Shown: positions 39,941 to 51,468, counted from the stretch's first letter. The stretch: DNA of 64,000 nt from Lonsdalea iberica (GCF_002111585.1 NZ_LUTP01000016.1:16515-80514); one strand, 5' to 3'. The notes: generated from the letters alone by a model not told the origin. Program-made: numbers and translations.

Positions 39941-42665
39941 ATGGCAACGATTCATGTAGACGGCAAAGAATATGATGTGAACGGAGCGGACAACCTTCTT
40001 GAGGCATGTCTCACTCTGGGCCTTGATATTCCTTACTTTTGCTGGCATCCAGCGCTGGGTAGCGTTGGATCATGCCGCCTGTGCGCGGTCAAGCAATACC
40101 AGAACGCGGAAGATACGCGCGGTCGCCTGGTCATGTCCTGTATGACGCCCGCCGCGGACGGCACCTTCATCGCGATTGACGATGAGGAAGCCAAATTGTT
40201 CCGCAAAAGCGTCGTTGAGTGGCTGATGACCAACCATCCCCATGATTGTCCGGTTTGTGAAGAGGGCGGCAACTGCCACCTGCAGGACATGACGGTGATG
40301 ACCGGGCACAACACCCGCCGCTATCGTTTCACCAAACGTACCCATCATAATCAGGATCTCGGGCCGTTCATCTCTCACGAAATGAACCGCTGCATCGCCT
40401 GTTACCGCTGCGTCCGTTATTACAAAGATTACGCGGACGGCAAAGACTTGGGTGTTTACGGCGCGCACGACAACGTCTACTTCGGTCGTCCCGAAGACGG
40501 CGTGCTCGAAAGCGAATTCTCCGGCAACCTGGTGGAAGTTTGCCCGACCGGCGTCTTCACCGACAAAACCCATTCCGAACGCTACAACCGTAAGTGGGAC
40601 ATGCAGTTTGCGCCCAGCGTTTGCCAGCAGTGCAGCGTGGGCTGCAACACCAGTCCGGGCGAGCGTTATGGCGAACTGCGCCGTATCGAAAACCGTTTCA
40701 ACGGCAGCGTGAACCACTATTTCCTGTGCGACCGCGGCCGTTTCGGCTACGGCTACGTTAACCTGAAAGACCGCCCTCGCAGCTCAGCAGCGTCTTGGCA
40801 ACGAATGGACGACGCAGAACGCTGAACAGGCGGTGCAGAGCGCGGCCCATCTCTTGCGCGAGTCGAAACAGATCATCGGCATCGGCTCTCCGCGCGCCAG
40901 TATCGAAAGCAACTTTGCGCTGCGTGAACTGGTCGGCGCAGACAACTTCTACAGCGGCATTGCCCAGAGCGAACAGAGCCGCGTTCAGCTGATGCTGAAA
41001 GTGCTGAAAGAGAGCGGGGTTCATACTCCAGCGCTGCGCGAGATCGAAAGTTACGATGCCGTGCTGGTGCTAGGCGAAGATTTAACGCAGACCGGCGCGC
41101 GTATCGCGCTCGCAGTGCGCCAGGCGGTCAAGGGGAAAGCGCGCGAAATGGCCGCCGCGCAGAAAGTGGCGGACTGGCAAATCGCCGCCATCATGAATAT
41201 CGGTCAGCACGCCAAACATCCGCTCTTCGTAACGAACGTCGACAGCACCCGGCTGGACGACGTGGCCGCGTGGAGCTATCACGCTCCGGTCGTTGAGCAG
41301 GCGCGTCTGGGCTTCGCCATCGCCCACGCGTTGGATGATGCCGCACCGGCCGTGACCGATTTGGCGGGCGACCTCGAACCCAAACTGGATGTCATCGTTC
41401 AGGCTTTGGCGGGCGCGAAAAAGCCGCTGATCGTCACCGGCACGAATGCGGGCAGCGAAGAGATTATCGCCGCGGCGGCCAACGTCGCCAAAGCATTGAA
41501 GGGGCGGGGTGCGGATGTCGGTATAACGTTCGTCGCCAGCAGCGCCAACAGCATGGGGCTGGGCATGATCGGCGGCAGCTCGCTGGACGAGGCGCTCTCC
41601 CGACTGGAGTCCGGCGAAGCGGATAGCGTCGTGGTGCTCGAAAACGATCTGTATCGACATGCGCCGACAAAGCGCATTGATGCGGTGCTGGATAACGTGG
41701 CCAACCTGATTGTGGTGGACCACCAACGCACCAGCGTCATGGATAAGGCCAATCTGATTTTATCGGCGGCCAGCTTTGCGGAGAGCGACGGCACGCTGAT
41801 CAATCAGGAAGGTCGCGCGCAGCGCTTCTTCCAGGTTTACGATCCCGCCTACTACGACAACGCCACGGTGATGCTGGAAAGCTGGCGCTGGTTGCATGCG
41901 GTCAAAGCCCGTATGGCCAGCCGCGATGCTGACTGGACGCAGCTCGACCACGTAGTCGATGCGTGTGCCGCCGCGCTGCCGCAGTTAGCGGCCATCAAGG
42001 ACGCCGCGCCGGACGCCTCTTTCCGCATTCGCGGTCAGAAGCTGGCGCGAGAACCGCATCGTTACAGCGGCCGCACCGCCATGCGCGCCAACATCGACGT
42101 GAGCGAACCGCGCCAGCCGCAGGATCAGGACACGATGTTCACTTTCTCCATGGAAGGGAACAACAGTCCTGAGGCCCAAAGCCGTCAGGTCGCATTTGCC
42201 TGGGCGCCGGGCTGGAACTCCCCGCAGGCGTGGAACAAGTTCCAGGATGAAGTCGGCGGCCATCTGCGCCACGGCGATCCGGGCGTCAGGCTAATCGAAG
42301 CGGGCGAGGGCGCGCTGGACTACTTCAACCAGATCCCGACGCCGTTTGCGGCACAGACGGGCCAATGGCAGGTAGCGCCTTACTATCATCTGTTCGGCAG
42401 CGAAGAAATGTCGCAGCGCGCTGACGTCATCCAGCAACGGATGCCACAGCCTTACGCGATGGTGAACCCGGCAGATGCGGCCCAGTTGGGCGTCAATCCG
42501 GGCGTGCTGCTGGAGATTGTCTGTGGTGGACAGACCTTGCGTCTGCCGGTACAGGTCAGCGCAGAGTTACGTCAGGGACAGGTAGGGTTGCCGCTGGGCT
42601 TCCCGGGCATCGCCCCGGTTCTGGCGGGCGCGACCGTTGAAACAATGCGGGAGGCGGCACAATGA
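39941..42665 (+). pseudogene. nuoG: NADH-quinone oxidoreductase subunit G (NuoG), frameshifted as sequenced
   Basis: NuoG is the largest peripheral subunit, with a [2Fe-2S] and several [4Fe-4S] clusters and a molybdopterin-like C-terminal domain. The first frame, [15 protein letters not shown] with the cluster motifs [10 protein letters not shown] and [11 protein letters not shown], runs to LKDRPR and stops at about 40825. The second frame resumes [18 protein letters not shown] and continues to 42665. The break is at 40780-40785, where CGCAGCTCAG replaces a probable CGCCAGCCTCAG. Restoring two C residues gives RPRQPQQRLG and exactly 908 residues, the E. coli length. As written, complex I would be lost although all other subunits are intact, so base-calling error is the simplest explanation. 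nuoH overlaps by four bases. Confidence 0.92.
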
Positions 42666-43639
42666 GTTGGTTTACACCGGAAGTGGTGGATATTTTGATC
42701 GCCGTCCTCAAGGCGATCGTGATCCTGCTGGTCGTCGTGACCTGCGGTGCCTTTATGAGTATGGGCGAACGCCGCCTGCTGGGCTTGTTCCAGGGACGTT
42801 ACGGGCCGAACCGAGTGGGGTGGGGCGGCTCGTTGCAGCTGGTGTCGGACATGCTGAAGATGTTCTTCAAGGAGGACTGGCTGCCGCCGTTCGCCGACCG
42901 GGTTATCTTCACGCTGGCGCCGATGATCGCGTTTACATCGCTGCTGCTGTCGTTTTCCATCGTGCCGATCACCCCGACCTGGGGCGTGTCCGACCTGAAT
43001 ATTGGTTTGCTGTTCTTCCTGATGATGGCCGGTCTGGCGGTGTACGCCGTACTGTTCGCCGGATGGTCCAGCAACAACAAATACTCGCTGCTGGGGGCCG
43101 TGCGCGCCTCTGCTCAGACGCTCAGCTATGAGGTGTTCCTGGGACTGTCGCTGATGGGCGTGGTAGCGCAAGCCGGTTCATTCAACATGCGCGACATCGT
43201 CGAGAGCCAGACGCATATTTGGAACGTCATCCCGCAGTTCTTCGGTTTCGTGACTTTCGCTATCGCCGGCGTGGCGGTGTGTCACCGTCACCCGTTCGAC
43301 CAACCCGAAGCGGAGCAGGAACTGGCCGACGGCTACCACATCGAATACTCCGGGATGAAATTCGGTCTATTCTTCGTCGGGGAGTACATCGGCATCGTCA
43401 CCGTCTCGGCGCTGATCGTGACGCTGTTCTTCGGCGGCTGGCACGGACCTTTCCTGCCCCCCATCGTGTGGTTTGCACTTAAAACGGCCTTCTTCATGAT
43501 GATGTTCATCCTGATCCGTGCTGCATTGCCCCGTCCGCGTTATGACCAGGTGATGGCTTTCGGCTGGAAGATTTGTCTGCCGTTGACGCTGCTTAACCTG
43601 TTGGCGACCGCCGCGGTCATTTTGTACAACGCTCAATAA
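42662..43639 (+). CDS. nuoH: NADH-quinone oxidoreductase subunit H (NuoH)
   Basis: NuoH forms most of the quinone-binding chamber where the peripheral and membrane arms meet. The 325 residues equal E. coli. Eight membrane helices are predicted; conserved loops include [29 protein letters not shown] and [25 protein letters not shown] with its functional acidic residues. Starts with ATGA overlap on nuoG. Confidence 0.97.
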   Translation: MSWFTPEVVDILIAVLKAIVILLVVVTCGAFMSMGERRLLGLFQGRYGPNRVGWGGSLQLVSDMLKMFFKEDWLPPFADRVIFTLAPMIAFTSLLLSFSIVPITPTWGVSDLNIGLLFFLMMAGLAVYAVLFAGWSSNNKYSLLGAVRASAQTLSYEVFLGLSLMGVVAQAGSFNMRDIVESQTHIWNVIPQFFGFVTFAIAGVAVCHRHPFDQPEAEQELADGYHIEYSGMKFGLFFVGEYIGIVTVSALIVTLFFGGWHGPFLPPIVWFALKTAFFMMMFILIRAALPRPRYDQVMAFGWKICLPLTLLNLLATAAVILYNAQ

Positions 43640-43653
43640 GGGGTGAATAAACC

Positions 43654-44196
43654 ATGACACTGAAAGAACTCTTGGTGGGTTTTGGCACCCAGGTACGCAG
43701 CATTTGCATGGTGGGGTCCAACGCGTTCAAAAAACGCGAAACCCGCATGTATCCTGAGGAGCCGGTGAATCCGCCGCCCCGTTACCGCGGCCGTATCGTC
43801 CTGACGCGCGACCCCGACGGCGACGAACGCTGCGTGGCCTGCAACCTGTGCGCGGTGGCCTGTCCGGTCGGCTGCATCTCGCTGCAGAAAGCGGAAACGA
43901 AAGACGGGCGGTGGTATCCGGAATTCTTCCGCATTAACTTCTCACGCTGCATCTTTTGCGGCATGTGCGAAGAAGCCTGTCCGACGACAGCCATCCAGCT
44001 GACGCCCGATTTCGAGATGGGTGAATTCAAACGCCAGGATTTGGTGTACGAAAAAGAAGATCTGCTGATCTCGGGGCCGGGTAAATATCCGGAATATAAC
44101 TTCTACCGGATGGCCGGCATGGCGATCGATGGGAAAGACAAAGGCGAAGCCGAAAACGAAGCCAAACCCATTGACGTCAAAGGTCTGCTGCCTTAA
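43654..44196 (+). CDS. nuoI: NADH-quinone oxidoreductase subunit I (NuoI)
   Basis: NuoI is the 23-kDa ferredoxin-like subunit carrying clusters N6a and N6b. The 180-residue product (same as E. coli) has two complete CxxCxxCxxxCP motifs: Cys60, 63, 66, 70 ([12 protein letters not shown]) and Cys99, 102, 105, 109 ([12 protein letters not shown]). It links the peripheral arm to NuoB and NuoH. Confidence 0.98.
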   Translation: MTLKELLVGFGTQVRSICMVGSNAFKKRETRMYPEEPVNPPPRYRGRIVLTRDPDGDERCVACNLCAVACPVGCISLQKAETKDGRWYPEFFRINFSRCIFCGMCEEACPTTAIQLTPDFEMGEFKRQDLVYEKEDLLISGPGKYPEYNFYRMAGMAIDGKDKGEAENEAKPIDVKGLLP

Positions 44197-44206
44197 GGAG
44201 CCAAGC

Positions 44207-44755
44207 ATGGAATTCGCTTTTTATGCGGCTGCGTTGATTGCGGTACTGGCAACATTGCGTGTCATTACCCATACCAACCCAGTGCATGCACTACTTTATT
44301 TAATCGTGTCTCTTCTGGCCATCGCCTGCGTCTTCTTCTCGCTGGGCGCCTATTTTGCGGGCGCGCTTGAGATTATCGTCTATGCCGGCGCCATTATGGT
44401 GTTGTTCGTCTTCGTCGTGATGATGCTGAACCTTGGCAGCGCCGTGGCTGAGCAGGAAAAACAGTGGCTAAGGCCAGGCGTCTGGATCGGCCCCGGCATT
44501 TTGTCTCTGCTGCTGCTGGCGGTCATCATCAAAGGCATCTACAGCGTGAGCGGCGAAGGTATTCAGGGCAGCGTAATTGACGCCAAAGCGGTCGGCATCA
44601 CGCTGTTTGGGCCTTATGTACTGGCGGTAGAGTTAGCCTCTATGCTGCTGCTGGCCGGATTGGTTGTCGCCTTCCACGTCGGCCGTGAAGACAGGCTCGA
44701 CGGTGTTGCGGACGTCAACGCCGCCGACAAGAAAACAACGGAGGGACGGGCATGA
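44207..44755 (+). CDS. nuoJ: NADH-quinone oxidoreductase subunit J (NuoJ)
   Basis: NuoJ is a membrane-arm subunit with five helices and a mobile pi-bulge helix. The ATG at 44207, after AAGGAG, gives [19 protein letters not shown] and 182 residues (184 in E. coli). The conserved [19 protein letters not shown] segment is present. A longer upstream frame lies within nuoI and is not used. Overlaps nuoK by four bases. Confidence 0.96.
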   Translation: MEFAFYAAALIAVLATLRVITHTNPVHALLYLIVSLLAIACVFFSLGAYFAGALEIIVYAGAIMVLFVFVVMMLNLGSAVAEQEKQWLRPGVWIGPGILSLLLLAVIIKGIYSVSGEGIQGSVIDAKAVGITLFGPYVLAVELASMLLLAGLVVAFHVGREDRLDGVADVNAADKKTTEGRA

Positions 44756-45054
44756 TTCCCCTACAACACGGCTTGCTGCTGGCGGCCATTCTTTTTGTGC
44801 TGGGCCTGACCGGGCTGATTATTCGGCGCAACCTACTGTTCATGCTGATCAGTCTGGAAATCATGATCAATTCGGCCGCATTGGCGTTTGTGGTGGCCGG
44901 TAGCTATTGGGGTCACCCGGACGGTCAGGTGATGTACATTCTGGCGATCACGCTGGCCGCCGCTGAAGCCAGTATCGGCCTTGCTCTGCTGCTGCAGTTG
45001 TATCGTCGCCGTCAGACCCTGGATATTGATACTGTCAGTGAGATGCGCGGATGA
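44752..45054 (+). CDS. nuoK: NADH-quinone oxidoreductase subunit K (NuoK)
   Basis: NuoK is a three-helix proton-channel subunit related to MrpC. The 100 residues equal E. coli. The two functional glutamates are visible, in [13 protein letters not shown] and in [19 protein letters not shown]. Starts and ends with four-base overlaps (ATGA) with nuoJ and nuoL, typical translational coupling. Confidence 0.97.
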   Translation: MIPLQHGLLLAAILFVLGLTGLIIRRNLLFMLISLEIMINSAALAFVVAGSYWGHPDGQVMYILAITLAAAEASIGLALLLQLYRRRQTLDIDTVSEMRG

Positions 45055-46901
45055 ACTTACTCTATTTAACTCTCTTATTTCCGCTGATCGGATTTTTGTT
45101 GCTGGCCTTCTCCCGCGGCCGTTGGTCTGAAAATGTCTCAGCGACCGTTGGCGTCGGTTCAGTCGGCCTGTCTGCGCTGCTCACCTGCTGGATTGGTGTA
45201 GACTTTTTCAACCATCAACAGGGCGACGGGGTTGTCTTCTTTAGCCAGCATCTGTGGACGTGGATGTCGGTGGGCAACTTCGACATCACCGTCAATCTGG
45301 CGCTGGACGGCCTGTCACTGACTATGCTCTCGGTGGTGACCGGCGTCGGCTTCCTGATCCACCTGTATGCGTCATGGTACATGCGCGGGGAAGAGGGCTA
45401 CTCCCGCTTCTTCGCCTACACCAACCTGTTTATCGCGAGCATGCTGGTGTTGGTGCTGGCGGATAACCTGCTGCTGATGTATCTCGGCTGGGAAGGGGTA
45501 GGGCTGTGCAGCTACTTGCTGATCGGTTTCTATTATACTAATCCAAGCAACGGCGCGGCGGCGATGAAGGCGTTCATCGTGACGCGCGTCGGCGACGTCT
45601 TCCTCGCTTTTGCACTGTTCATCCTCTATCGTGAGCTGGGGACGCTAAACTTCCGGGAACTGATGGTTCTGGCGCCGCAACATCTGGCGGAAGGTTCGCC
45701 AGCCATCACGATGGCGACATTAATGCTGCTGGGCGGCGCGGTGGGTAAATCGGCGCAGCTACCGTTACAGACTTGGTTGGCGGACGCCATGGCGGGTCCG
45801 ACGCCGGTCTCCGCGCTGATCCATGCCGCGACCATGGTCACGGCGGGCGTATACCTGATCGCCCGCACGCACGGTTTGTTCCTGATGGCGCCGGAAGTTC
45901 TGCATCTGGTCGGCATTATCGGCGCCGTCACGTTGGTGCTTGCCGGGTTCGCCGCGCTGGTCCAAACGGATATCAAGCGCGTACTGGCTTACTCCACCAT
46001 GAGCCAAATCGGCTACATGTTCCTGGCGCTCGGTGCCGCCGCGTGGGACGCCGCGATTTTCCATTTGATGACGCACGCTTTCTTCAAAGCGCTGCTGTTC
46101 CTGTCCTCGGGATCGGTGATCCTGGCCTGTCACCACGAACAGAACATCTTCAAGATGGGCGGATTGCGTAAAACCATTCCGCTGGTTTACGTCTGTTTCC
46201 TGGTTGGCGGGGCGGCACTCTCAGCGCTACCGCTGGTGACGTCAGGCTTCTTCAGTAAGGATGACATTCTGGCGGGCGCCTGGGCGAATGGACACATCAA
46301 CTTCGCCATCGCCGGTTTGGCGGGCGCGTTCATGACCTCGCTCTATACCTTCAGAATGATTTTTATCGTGTTCCACGGTGAAGAAAAAACGAAAGCACAT
46401 GCGCTCAAGGGGATCACTCATCACCTGCCGCTGTTGATATTGCTGGTACTGTCCACGTTCGTCGGCGCGCTGATTGTGCCGCCGCTGCACGGCGTGCTGC
46501 CGCAAACCACGGAACTGGAACATAGCCAAATGCTGACGCTGGAAATTGCGTCAGGCGTCGTTGCTGTCGTCGGTATTCTGCTGGCCGCCGCTCTGTGGCT
46601 GGGGCAACGTCGCCTCGTCAACCGCATTGCCAACAGCGCGCCCGGTCGTTTCTTCTCGACCTGGTGGTTCCATGCCTGGGGTTTCGACTGGTTGTACGAC
46701 AAGATCTTCGTCAAGCCGTATCTGGCGATTGGCACGCTGCTGAAACACGATCCGTTCGACAAGCTGATGACGATCCCGGCGCTGCTGGTGGCCTGGGGCA
46801 ATCGTGGTCTGGCGGTCGGTCAGAACGGTCAAGTGCGGTGGTATGTCGCCTCTGTGGGTATGGGCGCCGTCGTGGTGCTGGGATTGCTGTTGCTGGCGTA
46901 A
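45051..46901 (+). CDS. nuoL: NADH-quinone oxidoreductase subunit L (NuoL)
   Basis: NuoL is the distal antiporter-like proton pump of complex I, with the long lateral helix at its C-terminus. The 616 residues (613 in E. coli) include [18 protein letters not shown] with its key Glu, [20 protein letters not shown] with functional Lys, and [12 protein letters not shown]. nuoM follows after about 100 bases, as in E. coli. Confidence 0.97.
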   Translation: MNLLYLTLLFPLIGFLLLAFSRGRWSENVSATVGVGSVGLSALLTCWIGVDFFNHQQGDGVVFFSQHLWTWMSVGNFDITVNLALDGLSLTMLSVVTGVGFLIHLYASWYMRGEEGYSRFFAYTNLFIASMLVLVLADNLLLMYLGWEGVGLCSYLLIGFYYTNPSNGAAAMKAFIVTRVGDVFLAFALFILYRELGTLNFRELMVLAPQHLAEGSPAITMATLMLLGGAVGKSAQLPLQTWLADAMAGPTPVSALIHAATMVTAGVYLIARTHGLFLMAPEVLHLVGIIGAVTLVLAGFAALVQTDIKRVLAYSTMSQIGYMFLALGAAAWDAAIFHLMTHAFFKALLFLSSGSVILACHHEQNIFKMGGLRKTIPLVYVCFLVGGAALSALPLVTSGFFSKDDILAGAWANGHINFAIAGLAGAFMTSLYTFRMIFIVFHGEEKTKAHALKGITHHLPLLILLVLSTFVGALIVPPLHGVLPQTTELEHSQMLTLEIASGVVAVVGILLAAALWLGQRRLVNRIANSAPGRFFSTWWFHAWGFDWLYDKIFVKPYLAIGTLLKHDPFDKLMTIPALLVAWGNRGLAVGQNGQVRWYVASVGMGAVVVLGLLLLA

Positions 46902-47000
46902 TGGCGATACAGCGATTTTGAGGGTAGCGGACGTCTGAGTCAGGCGTCCCTGCCGGCAGCAAGTTTCTCGTTTTCTTTATATTTAGGGACACAAAACGCC

Positions 47001-48536
47001 ATGCTACTACCTTGGCTACTTCTTATCCCCCTTATCGGCGGTCTGCTAAGCTGGCTGTTCGAGCGATTCGGCGCCAACTTGCCGCGTTGGATCGCACTGA
47101 TGACTATGGGGTTGACACTGGCGCTATCCGTACAGCTTTGGCTGCAGGGTGGCTATTCTCTGGCGGTGCCGCACGGCGTGCCGCAATGGCAAGAAGTGTT
47201 TGACGCACCGTGGATCCCACGCTTCGGCATCGGTTTCCATCTGGCGCTGGATGGCCTGTCGCTGTTGATGGTCGTGCTGACCGCGCTGCTGGGACTGCTG
47301 TCCATCCTGTGTTCGTGGAATGAAAAGCATCGCCGTTCGGGCTTGTTTCACCTCAACCTGCTATTGACGCTGGTCGGGGTGATCGGGGTGTTTGTGGCGG
47401 TGGATCTGTTCCTGTTCTTCTTCTTCTGGGAAATGATGCTGGTCCCAATGTACTTCCTGATCGCCGTATGGGGTCACGAAGGCGCGGACGAGCGCGCCCG
47501 CAGCAAGGCCGCGACCAAGTTCTTCATTTATACGCAGACGAGTGGTCTGGTGATGCTGATCGCCATTCTGGGGCTGGTGCTGGCGCACCACGCGTCTACC
47601 GGCGTTTGGACGTTTAACTATGACGCCCTGCTGCGTACCGAAATGTCCCACGGCGTGGAATATCTGCTGATGCTGGGCTTCTTCATCGCCTTCGCGGTGA
47701 AAATGCCGCTGGTGCCGGTTCACGGCTGGTCGCCGGATGCGCATGCGCTGGCGCCGACAGCGGGTTCAGTCGATCTGTCGGGGCTGCTGATGAAGACCGC
47801 GGCCTACGGCTTGCTGCGCTTTAGTCTGCCGCTGTTTCCCACCACGTCTCATGAATTTGCGCCAATCGCCATGTGGTTGGGTGTCATCAGCATTTTCTAC
47901 GGCGCCTGGCTGGCGTTCAAACAGACCGATATCAAACGCCTGGTGGCCTACACCTCCGTGTCTCACATGGGCTTCGTCATGGTCGCCATCTACTCCGGCA
48001 ATCAGCTGGCGTATCAGGGCGCGGTAGTGCAGATGATTGCACACGGTTTGTCAGCTGCCGGGATGTTTATCATCTGCGGTCAGCTGTATGAACGTCTGCA
48101 AACGCGGGATATGCGCGAGATGGGGGGACTGTGGGGCCGTATTCGCTATCTGCCCGCCGTGTCGCTGTTCTTCGCGGTAGCGACGTTGGGGATGCCGGGA
48201 ACCGGTAACTTCGTCGGCGAATTCATGATCCTGTTCGGCAGCTATCAGGTGGTGCCGGTGATTACGGTTATCTCCACCTTTGGTTTGGTGTTCGCCTCGG
48301 TGTACTCGTTGATCATGATGCAACGCGCCTACTATGGCGCACCGAAATCCGATGCACCGCTGGCTGGAATGACGACGCGCGAGCTGTCGATCATATTGCT
48401 GCTGATTGTGCTGCTGGTGGCGCTGGGTATTTATCCTCAGCCGGTTCTGGATACGTCCAGCGCGGCGATGACCAATATTCAACAGTGGTTTACGTCGTCG
48501 GTTCAGAGTTCCATTATTTCAACAACAAGGCTTTAA
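47001..48536 (+). CDS. nuoM: NADH-quinone oxidoreductase subunit M (NuoM)
   Basis: NuoM is the second antiporter-like proton-pumping subunit. The 511 residues (509 in E. coli) contain FFFWEMMLVPMYFLIAVWG with the essential Glu, FAVKMPLVPVHGWSPDAH with the essential Lys, and the FKQTDIKRLVAYTSVSHMGF motif. nuoN begins six bases after its stop. Confidence 0.97.
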   Translation: MLLPWLLLIPLIGGLLSWLFERFGANLPRWIALMTMGLTLALSVQLWLQGGYSLAVPHGVPQWQEVFDAPWIPRFGIGFHLALDGLSLLMVVLTALLGLLSILCSWNEKHRRSGLFHLNLLLTLVGVIGVFVAVDLFLFFFFWEMMLVPMYFLIAVWGHEGADERARSKAATKFFIYTQTSGLVMLIAILGLVLAHHASTGVWTFNYDALLRTEMSHGVEYLLMLGFFIAFAVKMPLVPVHGWSPDAHALAPTAGSVDLSGLLMKTAAYGLLRFSLPLFPTTSHEFAPIAMWLGVISIFYGAWLAFKQTDIKRLVAYTSVSHMGFVMVAIYSGNQLAYQGAVVQMIAHGLSAAGMFIICGQLYERLQTRDMREMGGLWGRIRYLPAVSLFFAVATLGMPGTGNFVGEFMILFGSYQVVPVITVISTFGLVFASVYSLIMMQRAYYGAPKSDAPLAGMTTRELSIILLLIVLLVALGIYPQPVLDTSSAAMTNIQQWFTSSVQSSIISTTRL

Positions 48537-48542
48537 TTCGCC

Positions 48543-50006
48543 ATGACAATAACTCCTCAACAACTGATCGCGCTTTCGCCGCTACTCCTTGTCGGATTAA
48601 CGGTAGTGGTTGTGATGCTGTCCATTGCGTGGCGACGCAACCACGTTGTGAATGCCTCTCTCTCTGTCATCGGCCTGGGGATGTCGCTGGCCGCCCTCTA
48701 TTGGGTCGGTCAGGCCGGGCCTGCGGACGTGACGCCGCTGATTCGCGTGGACGGCTATTCGATGCTGTACACCGGCTTGGTGCTGGCGGCTGGATTGGCG
48801 ACCTGCCTCTACGGCTACGCCTGGCTCAAGGGATATTCGGATAACCGCGACGAGTTCTACCTGCTCGTGCTCATCGCCACGTTAGGCGGCGTGCTGCTGG
48901 CCAGCGCCAACCATTTGGCGTCGCTGTTCATCGGTATTGAGCTGATCTCGCTGCCGCTGTTTGGGCTGGTGGGCTACGCTTTCCGTCAGGCGAGATCGCT
49001 GGAAGCGGCCGTTAAATACATGCTGCTGTCCGCCGCCGCGTCCTCTTTCCTGTTGTTCGGGATGGCGCTGGTCTACGCCGGCTCCGGCGACTTGAGCTTC
49101 GCCAGTCTGGGCAAAAGCCTGAGCGATCAGCAGCTGTATCAGCCGCTACTGTTGGCGGGGCTGGGTATGATGATTGTGGGCATTGGCTTTAAGCTGTCTC
49201 TGGCGCCGTTCCACTTGTGGACGCCGGATGTGTATCAGGGCGCGCCCGCGCCGGTCTCAACCTTTCTGGCGACGGCGAGCAAGATTGCCATCTTCGGCGC
49301 GGTCATGCGCCTGTTCCTGTACGCCCCGCTGGTCGACGGCGAGTCTGTGCGGTTGGCGTTAGCCGTAGTGGCCCTTGTCTCTATCATTGTGGGTAACGTG
49401 ATGGCGGTGGCGCAGACCAATATCAAACGTCTGCTGGGTTACTCCTCCATCGCGCACATGGGCTATCTGCTGGTTGCGCTGATTGCCGTGCAGTCCCATC
49501 AACTGGCGCTGGAAACGGTCGGTGTCTATCTGGTCGGTTATCTGTTCAGCAGCCTGGGCGCATTCGGCGTCGTCAGCCTGATCTCCAGTCCTTATCGCGG
49601 CGCTGATGAAGATTCGCTGGCAGCGTACCGAGGCCTGTTCTGGCGTCGTCCGGTGCTGGCCGCGTCCATGTCTGTCATGATGCTGTCGCTGGCGGGGATC
49701 CCGATGACGCTGGGCTTCTTCGGCAAGTTCTACGTACTGGCGGTCAGCGTGAACGCGCAGCTGTGGTGGTTGACGGCGGCTGTGGTCGTCGGCAGCGCTA
49801 TTGGCCTTTACTACTACCTACGTGCCATGGTGAATTTGTATCTCTCCAAACCACCGGCGCAGGTCTCGAGCCAGAACGACGCGGCGGTGTGTCCGTTCTC
49901 TCTGGGCGGCGTGGTGGTGGTGCTTTCCGCCATCGTCGTCGTCGCGCTGGGCCTTTATCCCCAGCCGCTGATTTCGCTGGTACAGATGGCGCAGCCATTG
50001 ATGTAA
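48543..50006 (+). CDS. nuoN: NADH-quinone oxidoreductase subunit N (NuoN)
   Basis: NuoN is the third antiporter-like proton-pumping subunit and the last gene of the operon. The 487 residues (485 in E. coli) contain [19 protein letters not shown] with the conserved Glu, [21 protein letters not shown] with the conserved Lys, and [20 protein letters not shown]. An intrinsic terminator follows 20 bases downstream. Confidence 0.97.
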   Translation: MTITPQQLIALSPLLLVGLTVVVVMLSIAWRRNHVVNASLSVIGLGMSLAALYWVGQAGPADVTPLIRVDGYSMLYTGLVLAAGLATCLYGYAWLKGYSDNRDEFYLLVLIATLGGVLLASANHLASLFIGIELISLPLFGLVGYAFRQARSLEAAVKYMLLSAAASSFLLFGMALVYAGSGDLSFASLGKSLSDQQLYQPLLLAGLGMMIVGIGFKLSLAPFHLWTPDVYQGAPAPVSTFLATASKIAIFGAVMRLFLYAPLVDGESVRLALAVVALVSIIVGNVMAVAQTNIKRLLGYSSIAHMGYLLVALIAVQSHQLALETVGVYLVGYLFSSLGAFGVVSLISSPYRGADEDSLAAYRGLFWRRPVLAASMSVMMLSLAGIPMTLGFFGKFYVLAVSVNAQLWWLTAAVVVGSAIGLYYYLRAMVNLYLSKPPAQVSSQNDAAVCPFSLGGVVVVLSAIVVVALGLYPQPLISLVQMAQPLM

Positions 50007-50026
50007 TTTCCGGTGAGTCAATGATG

Positions 50027-50054
50027 AAAGCCGCGACGTGTCGCGGCTTTTTTT
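50027..50054 (+). terminator. Intrinsic terminator of the nuo operon
   Basis: AAAGCCGCGAC and GTCGCGGCTTT form an 11-base stem with a 2-base loop core, followed by a T run, just after nuoN. Confidence 0.9.
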
Positions 50055-50163
50055 ATGACCATGGCCAGATAATGAGGAATTATCTGTTGTGATTCGGCCA
50101 CGCATCGGCGTCAGGTTATCTATAGTTATAGGGTTAGCGCATTTTCACCCACAGGAGAAAATA

Positions 50164-50475
50164 ATGGCACCGCATGATAAACATTCACAAGAAGTGAGTA
50201 TCGAGGACGACGTGAAGCTGCTGTCCACCACGCTGGACGAGCTTTTGAAATATTCCGGCGATTACGCAGACAGCGCCTATGAGGATCTCAAAAAGCAGGC
50301 CTTTGACTCGTTGCAAGATGTTCGTTCACGCCTGGGGACTTCCAAAGGCTGCCGCCATCGGGCCAAAAAGTTTGCGAAGAAGGCGGACAGTTATATTCAG
50401 GATAACCCATGGCATGGCTTAGGCATCGGCGCGTCAGTCGGGCTGGTGTTAGGGATTTTGCTCGCCCGTAAATAA
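50164..50475 (+). CDS. elaB: ElaB/YqjD/DUF883-family membrane-anchored ribosome-associated protein
   Basis: The ATG at 50164, behind AGGAGAAAATA, gives 103 residues typical of ElaB/YqjD/YgaM (DUF883). The middle is helical and charged (SIEDDVKLLSTTLDELLKYS ... ADSAYEDLKKQAFDSLQDVR), and the C-terminus has the conserved NPWHGLGIGASVGLVLGILLARK tail anchor (key residues NPW, then one membrane helix). In E. coli these proteins bind stationary-phase ribosomes to the membrane and elaB also affects stress tolerance. elaB lies close to nuo in E. coli, which favours ElaB over its paralogues. Longer upstream starts are unconserved. Confidence 0.8.
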   Translation: MAPHDKHSQEVSIEDDVKLLSTTLDELLKYSGDYADSAYEDLKKQAFDSLQDVRSRLGTSKGCRHRAKKFAKKADSYIQDNPWHGLGIGASVGLVLGILLARK

Positions 50476-50520
50476 GGTTTCTTTCGTGACGTCGTATGTT
50501 GTCGACGCCGTTGACTGAAC

Positions 50521-50558
50521 AGGCGCCGTATCCTCATCATGGATACGGCGCCTGTTGT
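50521..50558. terminator. Strong bidirectional hairpin between elaB and the PhzF-like gene
   Basis: AGGCGCCGTATCC and GGATACGGCGCCT form a perfect 13-base stem with a 7-base loop, followed by TGTTGTTT. It lies between two convergent genes and probably terminates elaB. Confidence 0.75.
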
Positions 50559-50589
50559 TTATGCCTGGTGCGCTGCGGGTGGAAAGGAC

Positions 50590-51468
50590 TCAGACGTTGA
50601 GCGTACCGTCAATCAAGGTGCGACTGTAGCCGCCAATCCACGGCTGACTGTCAATGTAGGCGACATTGACGCGCCCGTTACGGTACAGCATGGTGCCCTG
50701 GCGGACGCTGTAGCCCAATTTTCCCGTGACTTTATCCAGATCGTTGCCATGCTGCAGTGCGCGGGCAATACAGGCATTCGCGCTCCCGGTCACGGGATCT
50801 TCTATCACGCTGTCCAGCAGGAAAAACGCGCGGACTTCGTAATCGGTCGGCGTGGCATTTTCGTGCGGGCCGTAGATGGCGATGCCCTCGGCCCCTGTCG
50901 CCGCCAGCAGTTTTTCAAATGCGGGCTGAGCGATTCTGACGCCCAGGCAGGACGCGGCGCTGTCCATCCGCACGACCATCCAACTGATCCCCATACTGAC
51001 GACGGTAGGCGGCACGTCGCCGTGACGATGATTGCTGCCGAGCGCAGTGTCAATCAGTGCGTAGTGGCTTGCGTCCACCGCATCGATGGCGGCTTCCGGC
51101 GATCTGAAGGCCAATTGGCCGTTGTCGGACAAATTGATGGGAATCAGGCCGACGCCGCACTGCTGGATCAGTTGTTCCGGGACATGCGGCGTGAGTCCCG
51201 CTTCCAGCAATGCATGCGCCGTGCCCAGCGTTGGATGGCCGGCAAAAGGCAGCTCATGCGACGGGGTGAAAATGCGAACCAGGTAATCCGCCGTTGGGTC
51301 CGTCGGCGGCAGCACAAAGGTCGTTTCTGAAAGATTGGTCCATCGGGCGATGGCCTGCATCTGCTCATCACTCAGCCCTTCAGCGTCCAGAATGACGGCC
51401 AGCGGATTACCCTGGAAATCATGGTGGGTGAAGACATCGACCTGTTTAAACTGACGCTTTGATGACAT
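50590..51468 (-). CDS. PhzF-family isomerase/epimerase-like protein
   Basis: The product belongs to the PhzF superfamily, with the diaminopimelate-epimerase-like double hot-dog fold. The ATG at 51468 behind GGAAGCGCAA gives 292 residues starting MSSKRQFKQVDVFTHHDFQGNP. The catalytic Glu48 is in WTNLSETTFVLPP, and FTPSHELPFAGHPTLGTAH and EDPVTGSANACIA are family motifs. The phenazine operon genes are absent, so a role in phenazine synthesis is unlikely. The true substrate is unknown. It is divergent from ybiT with a 180-base intergenic region. Confidence 0.85.
   Translation of the reverse strand: MSSKRQFKQVDVFTHHDFQGNPLAVILDAEGLSDEQMQAIARWTNLSETTFVLPPTDPTADYLVRIFTPSHELPFAGHPTLGTAHALLEAGLTPHVPEQLIQQCGVGLIPINLSDNGQLAFRSPEAAIDAVDASHYALIDTALGSNHRHGDVPPTVVSMGISWMVVRMDSAASCLGVRIAQPAFEKLLAATGAEGIAIYGPHENATPTDYEVRAFFLLDSVIEDPVTGSANACIARALQHGNDLDKVTGKLGYSVRQGTMLYRNGRVNVAYIDSQPWIGGYSRTLIDGTLNV

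Noticed and set aside
50590..51468. PhzF-like gene as part of a phenazine cluster
   Set aside because: No other phz genes are nearby; neighbours are housekeeping genes, and the family has many non-phenazine members.
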